DNA from: Selenomonadales bacterium 4137-cl
Lineage (GTDB): Bacteria; Bacillota; Negativicutes; Sporomusales; UBA7701
NCBI GenBank assembly: GCA_032334055.1
Contig: JAUOZS010000001.1
Span: 434,001 to 498,000 of the forward strand
Direction of reading: 5' to 3'
Length of the DNA: 64,000 nucleotides
The position numbers and the translations under genes were made by a program. This document shows, one piece after another, positions 9,149 through 18,121 of the stretch. The notes under the pieces were generated by a model. That model saw only the letters and a program-made list of their open reading frames with translations, was not told the DNA's origin and searched no databases. The first letter of the stretch is position 1; every line of letters starts with the position of its first letter.

Positions 9149-9621
9149 AACTGATTACACAAACCACCACATGGGTTCCCGGCGTCGGGCCTGACGCGCC
9201 CACCGTGGTAAACGGGAAGGGCGCCAAACAGTCCAAGTGCCTTTATAAGTTCACCGATTTCGACCCGCGCCATGTTCTCCGGGTGGCCGCCGTGTCCGCC
9301 AAGGGCTTCACCAAATACGGACCGAGGAACTACCTAGGAATCCCGACCCTGGAGCATATCGACCACGCTCTCACACACATTAATGCGTTCCTGGCCGGTG
9401 ATCCGCAAGAGGACCACCTGGCCCACGCCATCTGCAGACTTTACTTCGCCATGGCGACGAAAGAGTTAGACGCCGATCAGGCGCCGGCCGCCGAGGGCTG
9501 CGCTCACATGACCGAATCCTGCCCGGCGGTCTGTAAATCCGATTCAGACGATCCCTGTCCGGTTCCCTGGACCCGCGCAATGATCGAAGCAATAAACACA
9601 AAAAGGGAGTTTTTGAAATAA
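9145..9621 (+). CDS. dATP/dGTP diphosphohydrolase-like (DUF5664) protein
   Basis: Protein of 158 residues with the pattern seen in phage dATP/dGTP diphosphohydrolase N-terminal (DUF5664) proteins: AKGFTKYGPRNYLGI, then HIDHALTHINAFLAGD, then DHLAHAICRLYFA. The His and Asp residues in these helices would bind metal and nucleotide, as in MazG-like all-alpha pyrophosphohydrolases. Likely role: shaping the dNTP pool during phage replication. The C-terminal 40 residues are Cys/Pro-rich and not recognised. TTG start with AGGAGG upstream; overlaps the DUF2800 stop by 4 nt and touches the next gene (TAATG). Confidence 0.6.
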   Translation: MKLITQTTTWVPGVGPDAPTVVNGKGAKQSKCLYKFTDFDPRHVLRVAAVSAKGFTKYGPRNYLGIPTLEHIDHALTHINAFLAGDPQEDHLAHAICRLYFAMATKELDADQAPAAEGCAHMTESCPAVCKSDSDDPCPVPWTRAMIEAINTKREFLK

Positions 9622-10181
9622 TGGCTGTAAAACCGCAACCCACCAAACTGGTCACCGGCAAGGTCCGCCTCTCTTATGCCTTCTTGACCGCTCCGAAGAA
9701 AAACGACGCCGGGGAAGATGTCTGGAGCTGCCAGGTGCTGATCCCCAAGAGCGATACCGCCACCATCGAGAAGTACAAAGCCTGTATCGCCGCCGTCAAG
9801 GCCAGTCCGGCTGCCGTCGGCAAGTGGGGCGGGAAGGTGCCCGGCGAGCTGAAGCTGCCGCTGCGCGATGGCGATGCCAGCGCCGACGAATTCCCGGAAA
9901 GAAAGGGTTGCTGGTTCTTCAATGCTAACGCCTACGAGGCGCCTAAACTCGTAGACGCTAACCTCCAGCCCATCATGGACGCCTCTGAAATCTACAGCGG
10001 CATTTATGGCCGCGTCAGCGTGAACTTCTTCGCCTTCAACAATTCGGGAAATAAGGGGATCGGCGTCGGCCTGAACTCAGTTCAGAAGCTCAAAGACGGC
10101 GAACCGCTCGGCGGCGTCCGCAGCAAACCGGAGGAAGACTTCGGCGACGGCTTCGAAGACGACGACGATTTCCTGGACTAA
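9621..10181 (+). CDS. DUF2815 single-stranded DNA-binding-like protein
   Basis: Protein of 186 residues of the DUF2815 family, thought to be phage single-stranded DNA-binding proteins of OB-fold type. Seen here: an N-terminal beta-rich segment (KLVTGKVRLSYAFLTAPK), a central segment with aromatic residues, and an acidic tail (FEDDDDFLD), as in SSB and T7 gp2.5 where the tail recruits replication partners. It sits between the nuclease-like/nucleotide genes and the DNA polymerase, which fits a replication or recombination role. An intrinsic terminator follows its stop codon. Confidence 0.85.
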   Translation: MAVKPQPTKLVTGKVRLSYAFLTAPKKNDAGEDVWSCQVLIPKSDTATIEKYKACIAAVKASPAAVGKWGGKVPGELKLPLRDGDASADEFPERKGCWFFNANAYEAPKLVDANLQPIMDASEIYSGIYGRVSVNFFAFNNSGNKGIGVGLNSVQKLKDGEPLGGVRSKPEEDFGDGFEDDDDFLD

Positions 10182-10198
10182 GCATAGAAAAGGAAATA

Positions 10199-10229
10199 GG
10201 CTGATGTGCTACCACACATCGGCCTTTTT
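10199..10229 (+). terminator. Intrinsic terminator between SSB-like gene and DNA polymerase
   Basis: GGCTGATGTG (10199-10208) pairs with CACATCGGCC (10215-10224), one G-T wobble, 6-nt loop, then T5 (10225-10229). Polymerase expression may need read-through or phage antitermination. Confidence 0.75.
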
Positions 10230-10250
10230 CTTTGGTTAGGAGTGTACCCA

Positions 10251-12248
10251 TTGAGGGATGTCCTCAGCATCGACATTGAGACTTTTTCTCCGGTTGATCT
10301 CCAGAAGTCCGGCGTTTATCCCTACGCCGAACACCCGGATTTCGCCATTCTCCTGTTCGGCTACGCTTTTAATTCAGAACCCATCCAGGTCGTGGACCTG
10401 GCCAGCGGCGAGCAACTGCCCGACGAGGTGTACGACGCCCTTGTGGACAGCCGGGTACTGAAAGCGGCATACAACGCGGCGTTCGAGCGGGTTTGCCTCT
10501 CGCGCTTCGTGAGGCCGTGGGCGCTCTCTGAGGGCGAATTCCTGCGGCCTGAGCAGTGGGCCTGCACGATGGTCCAGGCGCTGACGTTGGGGCTGCCCGG
10601 CAACCTGGCGGGCGTGGCAAAGGTACTTTTCGATGGGCAGCAGGACAAGCAAAAAATGACCGAGGGTAAGGCCCTGATCCGGTATTTCTGCACACCATGC
10701 AAACCTACCCTCTCGAACGGCGGCCGGACCCGGAACCTCCCGCAGCACGCGCCGGCCAAGTGGGCGACCTTTAAGACCTACTGCGGCCAGGACGTTGAGG
10801 TTGAGCGGTCGGTCCGGAAAAAGATTAACCGCTATCAGCTGGTGGAAACCGAACGCCGGCTGTGGGTTCTGGACCAGCAAATCAACGACCGGGGCATCCG
10901 GATCGATCTTTCGCTGGTCCACCAGGCGATCCGCTGCGACGAGGAAGACAAGGCCCGCGCCATGGATGAGGCGATTCGCCTCACCGGCCTGGAGAATCCC
11001 GGCAGCGTCGCGCAGCTCAAAGAGTGGCTGTTCGCGGAAACCTCCGAGACGGTTCAATCGCTGAACAAGAAAACGGTTCCGGCGTTGTTGAAGGTCACCG
11101 ACAACGAGAAGGTTCGGAGAGTCCTGGAGCTGCGTCAGGAGCTATCGAAAACCTCTGTAAAAAAGTACACCGCTATGGAAAACGCGGTATGTAAGGATTC
11201 CAGGGTCCGGGGGCTGCTCCAGTATTACGGTGCCAACCGCACCGGGCGCTGGGCGGGCCGGTTGGTCCAGGTGCAAAACCTCCCCCAGAACAAGTACAAA
11301 GACCTGGACCTGGCCAGGCGCCTGCTCCGCGAGGGCGACTTCGAGCTGCTCGACATGCTTTTCAGCGGGGTACAGAACCCTCTGTCGCAGCTGATCCGGA
11401 CGGCGTTCATCCCCCTGATTGGCGGCTACTTCATCGTCGCGGACTTTAGCGCAATCGAGGCCCGCGTCATCGCCTGGCTCGCCAGCGAAGGGTGGCGGCT
11501 GGAGGTGTTCAGATCCCACGGTAAAATCTACGAAGCGTCCGCCTCGGCCATGTTCCACGTCCCGATCGAAAGCATTACGAAAGCATCCCCGCTCCGCCAG
11601 AAGGGGAAGGTGGCCGAGTTGGCCTTGGGCTACCAAGGTGGCCCGAAAGCCCTCATCGCCATGGGCGCCCTGGATATGGGGTTGACCGAGGATGAGCTGC
11701 CCGGGCTGGTGACGGCCTGGCGGGAGGCCAACCCCAACATTGTGCAGCTCTGGCGCGACGCCGAGCGGGCGGCCGTGAAGGCGGTCCGGGAAAAAACCAC
11801 CGTCAAGCTGAAGATGGGCGTTTCCTACACCTACGAGCGCGGGATGCTCTTCGCCAATCTTCCGAGCGGACGCCGGCTGGCCTACGTTCGGCCGAGGATG
11901 GAGCAGCACCCGACGCTGGAAAAGCAATCCTTGACCTACGAGGGCATGGACCAAACCACAAAGCAATGGCGCAAAATCCCCACCTATGGCGGGAAGCTGG
12001 TCGAGAATCTGGCCCAGGCGATCGCCCGGGATTGCCTGGCGGCGGCACTCATGCGGCTCAACGAGAACGGCTACTCCACCGTGATGCACGTCCATGATGA
12101 GGCGGTCATTGAGATGGCCGGCGCCGGCGCCATGGAGGCCGAGATGGAGAAAGCCTGCACACTCATGGGGTTGCCGATCTCCTGGGCGCCGGGGCTACCG
12201 CTCCGGGCCGACGGGTACGTCTGCCAGTATTACAAAAAGGATGATTGA
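10251..12248 (+). CDS. Phage family A DNA polymerase with 3'-5' exonuclease
   Basis: Replicative DNA polymerase of 665 residues, of the phage type related to Pol I but without the 5' nuclease. Exonuclease motif I is SIDIETF (D8, E10). Polymerase motif A is DFSAIEARVIAWLA (D398), motif B is seen as RQKGKVAELALGYQGG, and motif C is VHDEAV (H615, D616, E617). Start TTG 10251 is preferred because AGGAG lies 8 nt upstream and the open frame before it falls in the terminator hairpin. It would replicate the phage genome together with the VapE-type primase-helicase and SSB-like protein. Its end overlaps the following gene. Confidence 0.92.
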   Translation: MRDVLSIDIETFSPVDLQKSGVYPYAEHPDFAILLFGYAFNSEPIQVVDLASGEQLPDEVYDALVDSRVLKAAYNAAFERVCLSRFVRPWALSEGEFLRPEQWACTMVQALTLGLPGNLAGVAKVLFDGQQDKQKMTEGKALIRYFCTPCKPTLSNGGRTRNLPQHAPAKWATFKTYCGQDVEVERSVRKKINRYQLVETERRLWVLDQQINDRGIRIDLSLVHQAIRCDEEDKARAMDEAIRLTGLENPGSVAQLKEWLFAETSETVQSLNKKTVPALLKVTDNEKVRRVLELRQELSKTSVKKYTAMENAVCKDSRVRGLLQYYGANRTGRWAGRLVQVQNLPQNKYKDLDLARRLLREGDFELLDMLFSGVQNPLSQLIRTAFIPLIGGYFIVADFSAIEARVIAWLASEGWRLEVFRSHGKIYEASASAMFHVPIESITKASPLRQKGKVAELALGYQGGPKALIAMGALDMGLTEDELPGLVTAWREANPNIVQLWRDAERAAVKAVREKTTVKLKMGVSYTYERGMLFANLPSGRRLAYVRPRMEQHPTLEKQSLTYEGMDQTTKQWRKIPTYGGKLVENLAQAIARDCLAAALMRLNENGYSTVMHVHDEAVIEMAGAGAMEAEMEKACTLMGLPISWAPGLPLRADGYVCQYYKKDD

Positions 12249-12693
12249 TGTGACAAGCCTGCAAAAGCTGTTTTCCTTATGGAACCGGATTGTGAGCCGC
12301 GAATCCCAGACTTTCAACCGTTCGGATATCACGATCGGCAGCGAGCTGATCCGGGAGCTTCGTCTGGAGGCGCTCCGCCAAAAAGAACAGCGGGAGAAAG
12401 GCACCGAGCTGAAAGCGGCCACCAAATTCCTAAACAACACACTTTTCCAGCAGATGGTCGCCATCGGCCGGGAGTATCAAGAGGTCCATTATGCCTATCT
12501 CGATCTGCACGATTCCTGGGATAAACCGCTTTCAAAGGATGAGAATGCTTGCGTTAAAGCATTGGCCGAGGAACTGGTCGATCTGCAGACGGTGTGTCAA
12601 ACGATGTTAGTCATGCTCGGGGTGGACATCGACCAAGTCCGGCATGACGTAATAGAGAAAAACGCCCGGCGTGGCTACTACGACCGCAGTTAA
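12241..12693 (+). CDS. MazG-like all-alpha phage protein
   Basis: All-helical protein of 150 residues. The C-terminal half, with AEELVDLQTVCQTMLVMLG and ending VIEKNARRGYYDR, resembles MazG-like nucleotide pyrophosphohydrolases where an EExxD segment binds the metal. The N-terminal helix is less typical, so catalysis is uncertain. It overlaps the polymerase stop by 8 nt. ATG 12241 has AAAAGG directly before it; GTG 12250 has better spacing and may be the real start. Its place in the nucleotide/replication cluster supports a housekeeping role for dNTPs. Confidence 0.55.
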   Translation: MIDVTSLQKLFSLWNRIVSRESQTFNRSDITIGSELIRELRLEALRQKEQREKGTELKAATKFLNNTLFQQMVAIGREYQEVHYAYLDLHDSWDKPLSKDENACVKALAEELVDLQTVCQTMLVMLGVDIDQVRHDVIEKNARRGYYDRS

Positions 12694-12706
12694 AGAGGAG
12701 GAACCC

Positions 12707-12835
12707 ATGTACACCAGCGAACGCAGCCGGCTACTCTCCATGCTTGCCGATCTCGAAGACGCGCCCGATTCTGAAAAAATGCAACTGCTCATCGAGCTGC
12801 TCCGCGAGCTGATCATGAGCGGCCGTTGGGATTAA
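12707..12835 (+). CDS. Small acidic helical phage protein (42 aa)
   Basis: Short open frame encoding 42 residues with a strong RBS (AAGAGGAGG, 6 nt upstream of ATG 12707). The peptide is helical and acidic with Leu spacing (MLADLEDA, LLIELLRELI) suggesting an amphipathic helix pair. It lies tightly between two early genes: 13 nt after the MazG-like gene and 14 nt before the next ATG. No known family recognised. RBS quality and spacing are the main support. Confidence 0.6.
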   Translation: MYTSERSRLLSMLADLEDAPDSEKMQLLIELLRELIMSGRWD

Positions 12836-12849
12836 AGGAGGGGGCCTTT

Positions 12850-13341
12850 ATGAAGTTCTTTATTTGCCCGGAATCACAACAGACAGTTTTTCCGTCAAAG
12901 TGCCAGCGTGATTGCGAAAAGACCGGCTGGTGCGAGGAATACATGAAAGTAGCGCGAACCGGGTCCTATTCCATGGACCGGCTGCAGCCGAAAGGGGTTA
13001 AAACCCGGACGACCAGGGATTACAATGGTATCCCGGTCAAGTGCCCGGAGGGCCTTACTGAAGAAGAATTCCAGACCATCTGCGCCGAGGAAGTCGAGCT
13101 GTGGAAGGCCCGGCAGCGGGCGATCAGCACGATCGAGATTAGCGTCGACGGCGACGAGCTAGTTGTCTTCACCCGCGAGAAAAGCCCAATCAAGCGGTTA
13201 CGCCGGATAACGGGCTATCTCAGCGACTTGACCGCTTTCAACGATGCCAAGCAGGCCGAAGAGGCTGTCCGATATAAGCATGTTCAACCCGCGCGGGACC
13301 ATTCGGTCGACGATCCCGCCGATAAGCTTAGGGAGGCTTAA
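12850..13341 (+). CDS. Cys-rich N-terminus protein with NrdD C-terminus-like segment
   Basis: Protein of 163 residues of uncertain function. The N-terminus has a probable zinc site (C6, C18, C22, C28). The segment RITGYLSDLTAFNDAKQAEEAVR near residues 118-140 resembles the short tail region of anaerobic ribonucleotide reductase proteins, which is often annotated as such in phages, but the glycyl-radical core is absent. AGGAGGGGG precedes the ATG. In the nucleotide-metabolism neighbourhood (MazG-like before, DUF4406 after) a link to ribonucleotide reduction is possible but weak. Confidence 0.5.
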   Translation: MKFFICPESQQTVFPSKCQRDCEKTGWCEEYMKVARTGSYSMDRLQPKGVKTRTTRDYNGIPVKCPEGLTEEEFQTICAEEVELWKARQRAISTIEISVDGDELVVFTREKSPIKRLRRITGYLSDLTAFNDAKQAEEAVRYKHVQPARDHSVDDPADKLREA

Positions 13342-13344
13342 ACT

Positions 13345-13668
13345 TTGAAACATGTTTACATTACTCACCCGCTGCGGGGCGAAAACTGGCGAGAAAACAT
13401 AGAAAAAGCGAGTCGACATTGCCGCAAATATGTAATGGAGGACAAGGATATTCTCCCGGTGTCGCCGCTGCACGCGCTCGCTTTTCTCGACCCGAACACC
13501 TACGACCCCGAACACGGTATGCAGTTGTGCCTGGCGCTACTCGAAATGTGCGATGAGGTCTGGGTTCACGGCGAGTGGGAGAATTCCGAGGGCTGGCAGC
13601 GTGAAATAAAACACGCCTGGGGTAAAGACATCAAGGTCCGCTGGATCACCGATGAGGTGTCGGCATGA
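13345..13668 (+). CDS. DUF4406 nucleoside deoxyribosyltransferase-like protein
   Basis: Protein of 107 residues of the DUF4406 family, related to nucleoside 2-deoxyribosyltransferases. The N-terminus VYITHPLRG is the substrate-binding loop of the family. The tail DEVWVHGEWENSEGWQREIKHA carries the Trp/Gly/Ser/Glu pattern where the catalytic Glu normally lies. Likely acts on nucleosides or their phosphates during phage growth. TTG start with GGGAGG upstream. The stop overlaps the ATG of the methyltransferase (ATGA), indicating coupling. Confidence 0.8.
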   Translation: MKHVYITHPLRGENWRENIEKASRHCRKYVMEDKDILPVSPLHALAFLDPNTYDPEHGMQLCLALLEMCDEVWVHGEWENSEGWQREIKHAWGKDIKVRWITDEVSA

Positions 13669-15114
13669 ACGCTCTAAGCCTATTCACAGGGGTAGGGGGA
13701 CTAGACCTTGCGGCTGAAGCCGTCGGCATGAAGATCGTCGCCTGCTGCGAGATAGAACCTTATCCTGTAGAGGTTCTGAAACTACGATTCCCAGGGGTGA
13801 AAATTTACAATGATGTACGAAAACTCTCCGCAGAACAGCTCCGAAACGACGGAATCCCTGGCATCGACATCGTCATCGGCGGGTTCCCTTGCCAGGACTT
13901 GTCCTGCGCTGGAAGACAAGCGGGCCTCGAAGGCGAAAGGTCAGGACTCTGGTTTGAAATGCTTCGAATCGTGCGGGAGGTGCGGCCTAGCTGGGTCCTT
14001 GCAGAAAACGTGCGTAACGCAGTTAATCTTGCGCTCGACACCTGCCGGGTGGGCCTGGAAGCCGAAGGCTACGAAGTCCGGTCTTTCGTCCTACCTGCAT
14101 CTAGTGTCGGAGCGCCCCACAAAAGAGAGCGATTGTTCATCGTGGCCCACACCCAAAGGGTCGCCTAGTGGCCCGGATTATGCTCGAATGAACAGGGAAG
14201 GGAGCGGCGGTGACGATCTGGCTACCGCCGTCGCCCGCCAGCTCTGGCCGACACCTCGGGGGTTTGATGCTAATGCGGTGGCTCTCCTGCCGTGCCAAAA
14301 CAAAGACAGAAAGCGCAGCTCACCGACCCACGACGGCCTGGCCCGGACGGTGGCCATGTGGCCGACACCACGAGCCAACGATGCGGAAAAGCGCGGCGAT
14401 TTCGCAAACGATCCACGGAACGGTCTTCCAGCTGTAGCTAAATATTGGCCGATGTCGGCAGCGCAGGATACTAAAAACTCCACTTTGCTGGCGAGCCAAA
14501 TCGGGAGCGACACCGTGCCGGGCGCGCTTCTGGAGCAGCTGTGGCCGACACCGCGTGCCGGAAAAACCGCCGGCGAGGATGCCGAGACTTGGCTTAAACG
14601 TAAAGAGGCCGGGAAGGTTTCAACCCCGCCGCTGGAGCTGGCGGTCAAGATGTGGCCGACGCCGGTAGCACAGGATTCAACAGGATCGACCGGCGGCTTC
14701 CAGCACAGTTCGCTCCGGACGGAAGTGTTGGGTCAGTTAAACGCCGACTGGGTGGAATGCCTCATGGGGTTCCCGATCGGCTGGACTGATGTCGAATGTA
14801 AAACGCCGCGGCCGTGGCCAGGGTGGCCAGCTCCGCTCGGGGCCGGTAATTGGCCGACGCCGCAATGTTTCGATGCTACCTGCGGCGACCTTCACGGCAA
14901 AGAATACACCGGCGCCAACCGCCACGCCCTGAAGCTGGGAAACTGCATTAATTCTGAAACCGGACAGTACGACTATGAACCGCCTCGGACAACCACCGGG
15001 CAGAAGAACCGGGCGAAGCGTCTAAAATGCTGCGGGAACAGTGTTGTATGGCTTCAAGTCCTGCCGATCATGCAGGCGATCATGGAGGTCGAATATGATT
15101 TTCTCTACGCCTGA
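13665..15114 (+). pseudogene. DNA (cytosine-5) methyltransferase, frameshifted
   Basis: Phage C5-cytosine methyltransferase in two frames. The first (13665-14168) carries motif I (LFTGVGGLDLAAE), the catalytic PCQ loop (C76), ENV motif VI and PHKRERLF motif VIII, then stops at TAG 14166. The second frame is open to 15114 and carries a target-recognition region with seven WP(T)P-type repeats (six WPTP, one WPMS), then motifs IX-X ending KRLKCCGNSVV. Joining needs a +1 or -2 shift near 14150; loss of a TG in GTG(TG)GCCC would explain it and give ...FIV-WPTPKGS. It could be a real mutation, a sequencing error or recoding. If whole, it would modify phage DNA against host restriction. Confidence 0.8.
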
Positions 15115-17518
15115 CGCTCTCAAAGCCCGGAACTTGAAGTACGACGGCCAGCTCGCTGTAGCGGTCGGTCGCAGCCGCTTCGAGAAAGATTGGAAAAATA
15201 AAGAAATGCCCTGGTCCGGTCTGGTTGAGAAACTCAGCCTGACGACCCGGACCAGGGAAAGCCTGGCCGAGTTTAACGCCATGTCGAAATCCGAGCAGGA
15301 CAACGTGAAGGATGTCGGCGCCTTCGTCGGCGGCATCTTGAAGGGTGGCCGGCGGACAGCCGGGGCGGTCGCCTGGCGCCAGATCGTCACCCTCGACGCC
15401 GACTTCGCCGTGCCGGGGCTGTGGGACGAGTTCTGCCTGTATAACGACTACGCGGCTTGCGTTTATTCGACACACAAGCACCGTCCGGAAAAACCGCGCC
15501 TGCGCTTCGTGATCCCGCTGGCCAGGGCAGTTAACCCGGACGAGTACCAGGCGGTTTCTCGTATGTTGGCGCACGGCATCGGCATGGACTTTTTTGATGA
15601 CACCACTTATCAGGCCCATCGCTTGATGTACTGGCCATCAACGTCGGCCGACGGCGAGTTCTATTTCCAGTTGCAGGATGGTGCCTGGCTTGATCCAGAC
15701 AAGGTCCTTGCCAAGTATCAAAATTGGCAAGACCAGAGCCAATGGCCGGAATCTTCGCGGACCCGGAACAATCGGGCCAAGCTGGCCGAGAAGCAAGGCG
15801 ACCCCTTAGCAAAGCCGGGCATCGTCGGTGCTTTCTGCCGGACCTACTCCATCCAGCAGGCCCTGGACACGTTCCTGTCCGATATTTACGAGCCGTGTGC
15901 CGTGGAGGGACGGTATACATACCTTCCAGGGTCCTCGGCCGGCGGCCTGGTCCTCTATGAAGACCGTTTCGCGTATTCCCACCACGGCACCGACCCGATC
16001 GGCGGGCAGTTGGTAAACGCCTTCGATTTGATCCGGCTGCACCGCTTCGGCGACCTGGACATCGAGGCCCAGCCGGGTACAGCGGTTAACCGGATGCCGA
16101 GCTACCTCGCCATGGTCGAGTGGGCAGCCGAGGACGAGAATGTCCGGATGACGATCGGCATGGAGAAGCTGGAGGGCGCCCAGGCCGACTTCGCCGACAT
16201 AGTTATCGACCCGAACGACATGAGCTGGCTGAAAAAATTAAAAACCGGCACCAAGGGCGGTTATCTGCCGGTTGCGGAGAACATTCTGCTGATCTTGAAG
16301 CACGACCCGAACCTCGCCGGCAAGTTCGCCATGGACGATTTCGCTCACCGCATCGTGGTGGTCGGCGATCTGCCGTGGCGTCCGGCGAGCCAGAGCCGGT
16401 TCTGGACGGATGCCGACGAGGCCGCGCTGCGGAACTACTGCAGCCGCATCTACGGCATCGTGGGGAAAGGAATCGTCCTCGACGCTCTCATGGAGGTCCT
16501 GCTATACAACACGATTCACCCGGTGCGCGATTACCTGTCCGCTCTGGTCTGGGATGGCCGCCGGCGCCTGGACACACTGTTCGTCGATTACATGGGGGCA
16601 GCTGATACCGAATACACCCGCGCCGTCACCAGGAAGATGCTAGTCGCGGCCGTCGCCCGAGTCATGAACCCTGGCTGCAAGTTCGACAACATGCTCGTCC
16701 TGGTCGGCAAGCAAGGCCAAGGTAAAAGCTACCTGCTGAAACGGATCGGTCGATCCTGGTTTTCCGATTCGCTGACAACCGTCCAAGGCAAGGACGCCTA
16801 CGAACAGCTTCAGGGGTCCTGGATTCTCGAAATGGGCGAGTTGTCGGCCATGAGAAAGGCCGAAGTCGAAGCGGTCAAGCACTTCCTGAGCAAACAGGTG
16901 GACAACTTCCGCGTCGCCTACGGCCGCAATATATCGTTCTTCCCCAGGCAATGTGTCGTTTTTGGGTCCACGAACAAGATTGACTTCCTCCGCGATGTCA
17001 CCGGGAATCGGCGGTTTTGGCCGGTGGCCACGCGGGTCCGGAAGCCGGTAAAAAACATATTCCGGGACCTAACCGATGAAGAAATCGACCAGCTATGGGC
17101 GGAGGCCGTGGCCGCTTACAAAGACGGTGAAACACTTTATCTGGATGAAACCTTGGCCACCGTGGCGGCGGCTGTGCAAGAAGAACACATGGAAGAATCC
17201 GAGAAGTTCGGCCAGGTCCAGGAGTTCCTAGAAATCAAGCTGCCGACGGACTGGGCCGAGCGCGATCTCAGCGAGCGCCGAGCGTACTTCCTTGGCGATT
17301 TTGGCGAAGGCCCGGAGGGCACCGTCGAAAGGGACCGGGTCTGCGCCCTGGAAATCTGGGTGGAGTGCTTTGGCGGCGACCCGAAGACCTTTGACAACGC
17401 CCGTTCGCGGGAAATCAAGGACATTATGTACCGGATGCCGGGCTGGGTTTTCTATAAAAGTAAGCTGCGGTTCGGAAAAGCCTACGGCCTGCAAAGGTGC
17501 TACGTTAAATCGAAATAG
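15095..17518 (+). CDS. Virulence-associated E (VapE)-type replicative primase-helicase
   Basis: Protein of 807 residues. The C-terminal half is a VapE/D5-like superfamily 3-type ATPase with Walker A GKQGQGKS (about residues 537-544), Walker B-like ILEMGELSAM, and sensor segment GSTNKIDFLRD followed by NRRFWPV. The N-terminal half (LDADFAVPGLWDEF, ...YQAHRLMYWPS) resembles the primase-polymerase part of such proteins. It would open the origin and prime synthesis for the phage polymerase. ATG 15095 has GGAGG upstream and overlaps the methyltransferase end by 20 nt. The iteron region starts 2 nt after its stop codon, matching a Rep-ori arrangement. Confidence 0.88.
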   Translation: MIFSTPDALKARNLKYDGQLAVAVGRSRFEKDWKNKEMPWSGLVEKLSLTTRTRESLAEFNAMSKSEQDNVKDVGAFVGGILKGGRRTAGAVAWRQIVTLDADFAVPGLWDEFCLYNDYAACVYSTHKHRPEKPRLRFVIPLARAVNPDEYQAVSRMLAHGIGMDFFDDTTYQAHRLMYWPSTSADGEFYFQLQDGAWLDPDKVLAKYQNWQDQSQWPESSRTRNNRAKLAEKQGDPLAKPGIVGAFCRTYSIQQALDTFLSDIYEPCAVEGRYTYLPGSSAGGLVLYEDRFAYSHHGTDPIGGQLVNAFDLIRLHRFGDLDIEAQPGTAVNRMPSYLAMVEWAAEDENVRMTIGMEKLEGAQADFADIVIDPNDMSWLKKLKTGTKGGYLPVAENILLILKHDPNLAGKFAMDDFAHRIVVVGDLPWRPASQSRFWTDADEAALRNYCSRIYGIVGKGIVLDALMEVLLYNTIHPVRDYLSALVWDGRRRLDTLFVDYMGAADTEYTRAVTRKMLVAAVARVMNPGCKFDNMLVLVGKQGQGKSYLLKRIGRSWFSDSLTTVQGKDAYEQLQGSWILEMGELSAMRKAEVEAVKHFLSKQVDNFRVAYGRNISFFPRQCVVFGSTNKIDFLRDVTGNRRFWPVATRVRKPVKNIFRDLTDEEIDQLWAEAVAAYKDGETLYLDETLATVAAAVQEEHMEESEKFGQVQEFLEIKLPTDWAERDLSERRAYFLGDFGEGPEGTVERDRVCALEIWVECFGGDPKTFDNARSREIKDIMYRMPGWVFYKSKLRFGKAYGLQRCYVKSK

Positions 17519-17520
17519 AT

Positions 17521-17777
17521 GTTACCACTCCGGGTCAGGTGTTACCACTCCGAAAAGGGGGAGCGGTGTTACCACCCGTTACCACAAACAAGCCGAGTGG
17601 TAACAGGGTGGTAACACCCACCGGCCCTGGTGAAATGCGACCGGCAGCGTTAGTGTTACCAGTGTTACCACTAAAAATTATAAAAATAAATAAATAAAAA
17701 TAGAGGGGTAAAGGGGCCATATATACGCCTATAAACGCTATATAGAGGTTGCTACGATTTAGTGGTAACGTGGTAAC
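17521..17777. repeat. Putative phage replication origin: GTTACCAC iterons around an AT-rich tract
   Basis: Ten copies of GTTACCAC. Direct: 17521, 17541, 17568, 17578, 17655 (one mismatch) and 17664. Inverted as GTGGTAAC: 17597, 17608, 17762 and 17770. Many extend to GTGTTACCAC. An AT-only-like tract (17671-17703) sits between the groups and could be the unwinding element. Location directly behind the primase-helicase gene fits an origin. No gene is seen in 17519-17800. Confidence 0.7.
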
Positions 17778-17800
17778 ACCCCTCTTTAGGAAGGACAAAC

Positions 17801-18121
17801 GTGCTAGAAAGCACCATTGAAAATTACCTCAAACGCTATGTTGAAAAATTGGGCGGCCTTTGCTGGAAATTTGTGTCGCCCGGCACCGACGGCGTCCCTG
17901 ATCGCATTGTCCTCCTAAATGGCCGGGTCATATTTGTTGAGTTAAAGGCGCCAGGGGAAAAGCCCCGGCCGCTGCAGTTGAAGCGCCACGCACAGCTCCG
18001 GGCGCTGGGTTTCGAAGTTGTTATCCTGGATTCGATTCCCGCCGTCGACCATTTTATCGGGGAGCTGATCGCACATTGCAATACACGCCGCACGTCTACC
18101 AGGACCATTTTTCCGAGCTGA
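17801..18121 (+). CDS. VRR-NUC domain nuclease
   Basis: Small PD-(D/E)XK nuclease of 106 residues with the VRR-NUC core: GTDGVPDRIVLL (catalytic Asp), VIFVELKAPG (E-x-K) and the closing helix QLKRHAQLRALGFEVVI. Such phage proteins are predicted to cut branched DNA, like Holliday-junction resolvases. Start GTG 17801 with AAGGAC upstream. Its last 46 nt overlap the SNF2-type helicase gene, an arrangement common in Firmicutes phages, suggesting that the two act together in recombination or fork processing. Confidence 0.88.
   Translation: MLESTIENYLKRYVEKLGGLCWKFVSPGTDGVPDRIVLLNGRVIFVELKAPGEKPRPLQLKRHAQLRALGFEVVILDSIPAVDHFIGELIAHCNTRRTSTRTIFPS

Noticed and set aside
13810..14150. Second methyltransferase frame taken as its own gene from an ATG at 13810
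   Set aside because: The part before 14150 overlaps the true catalytic frame and shows no domain; only the part after the shift is methyltransferase-like.
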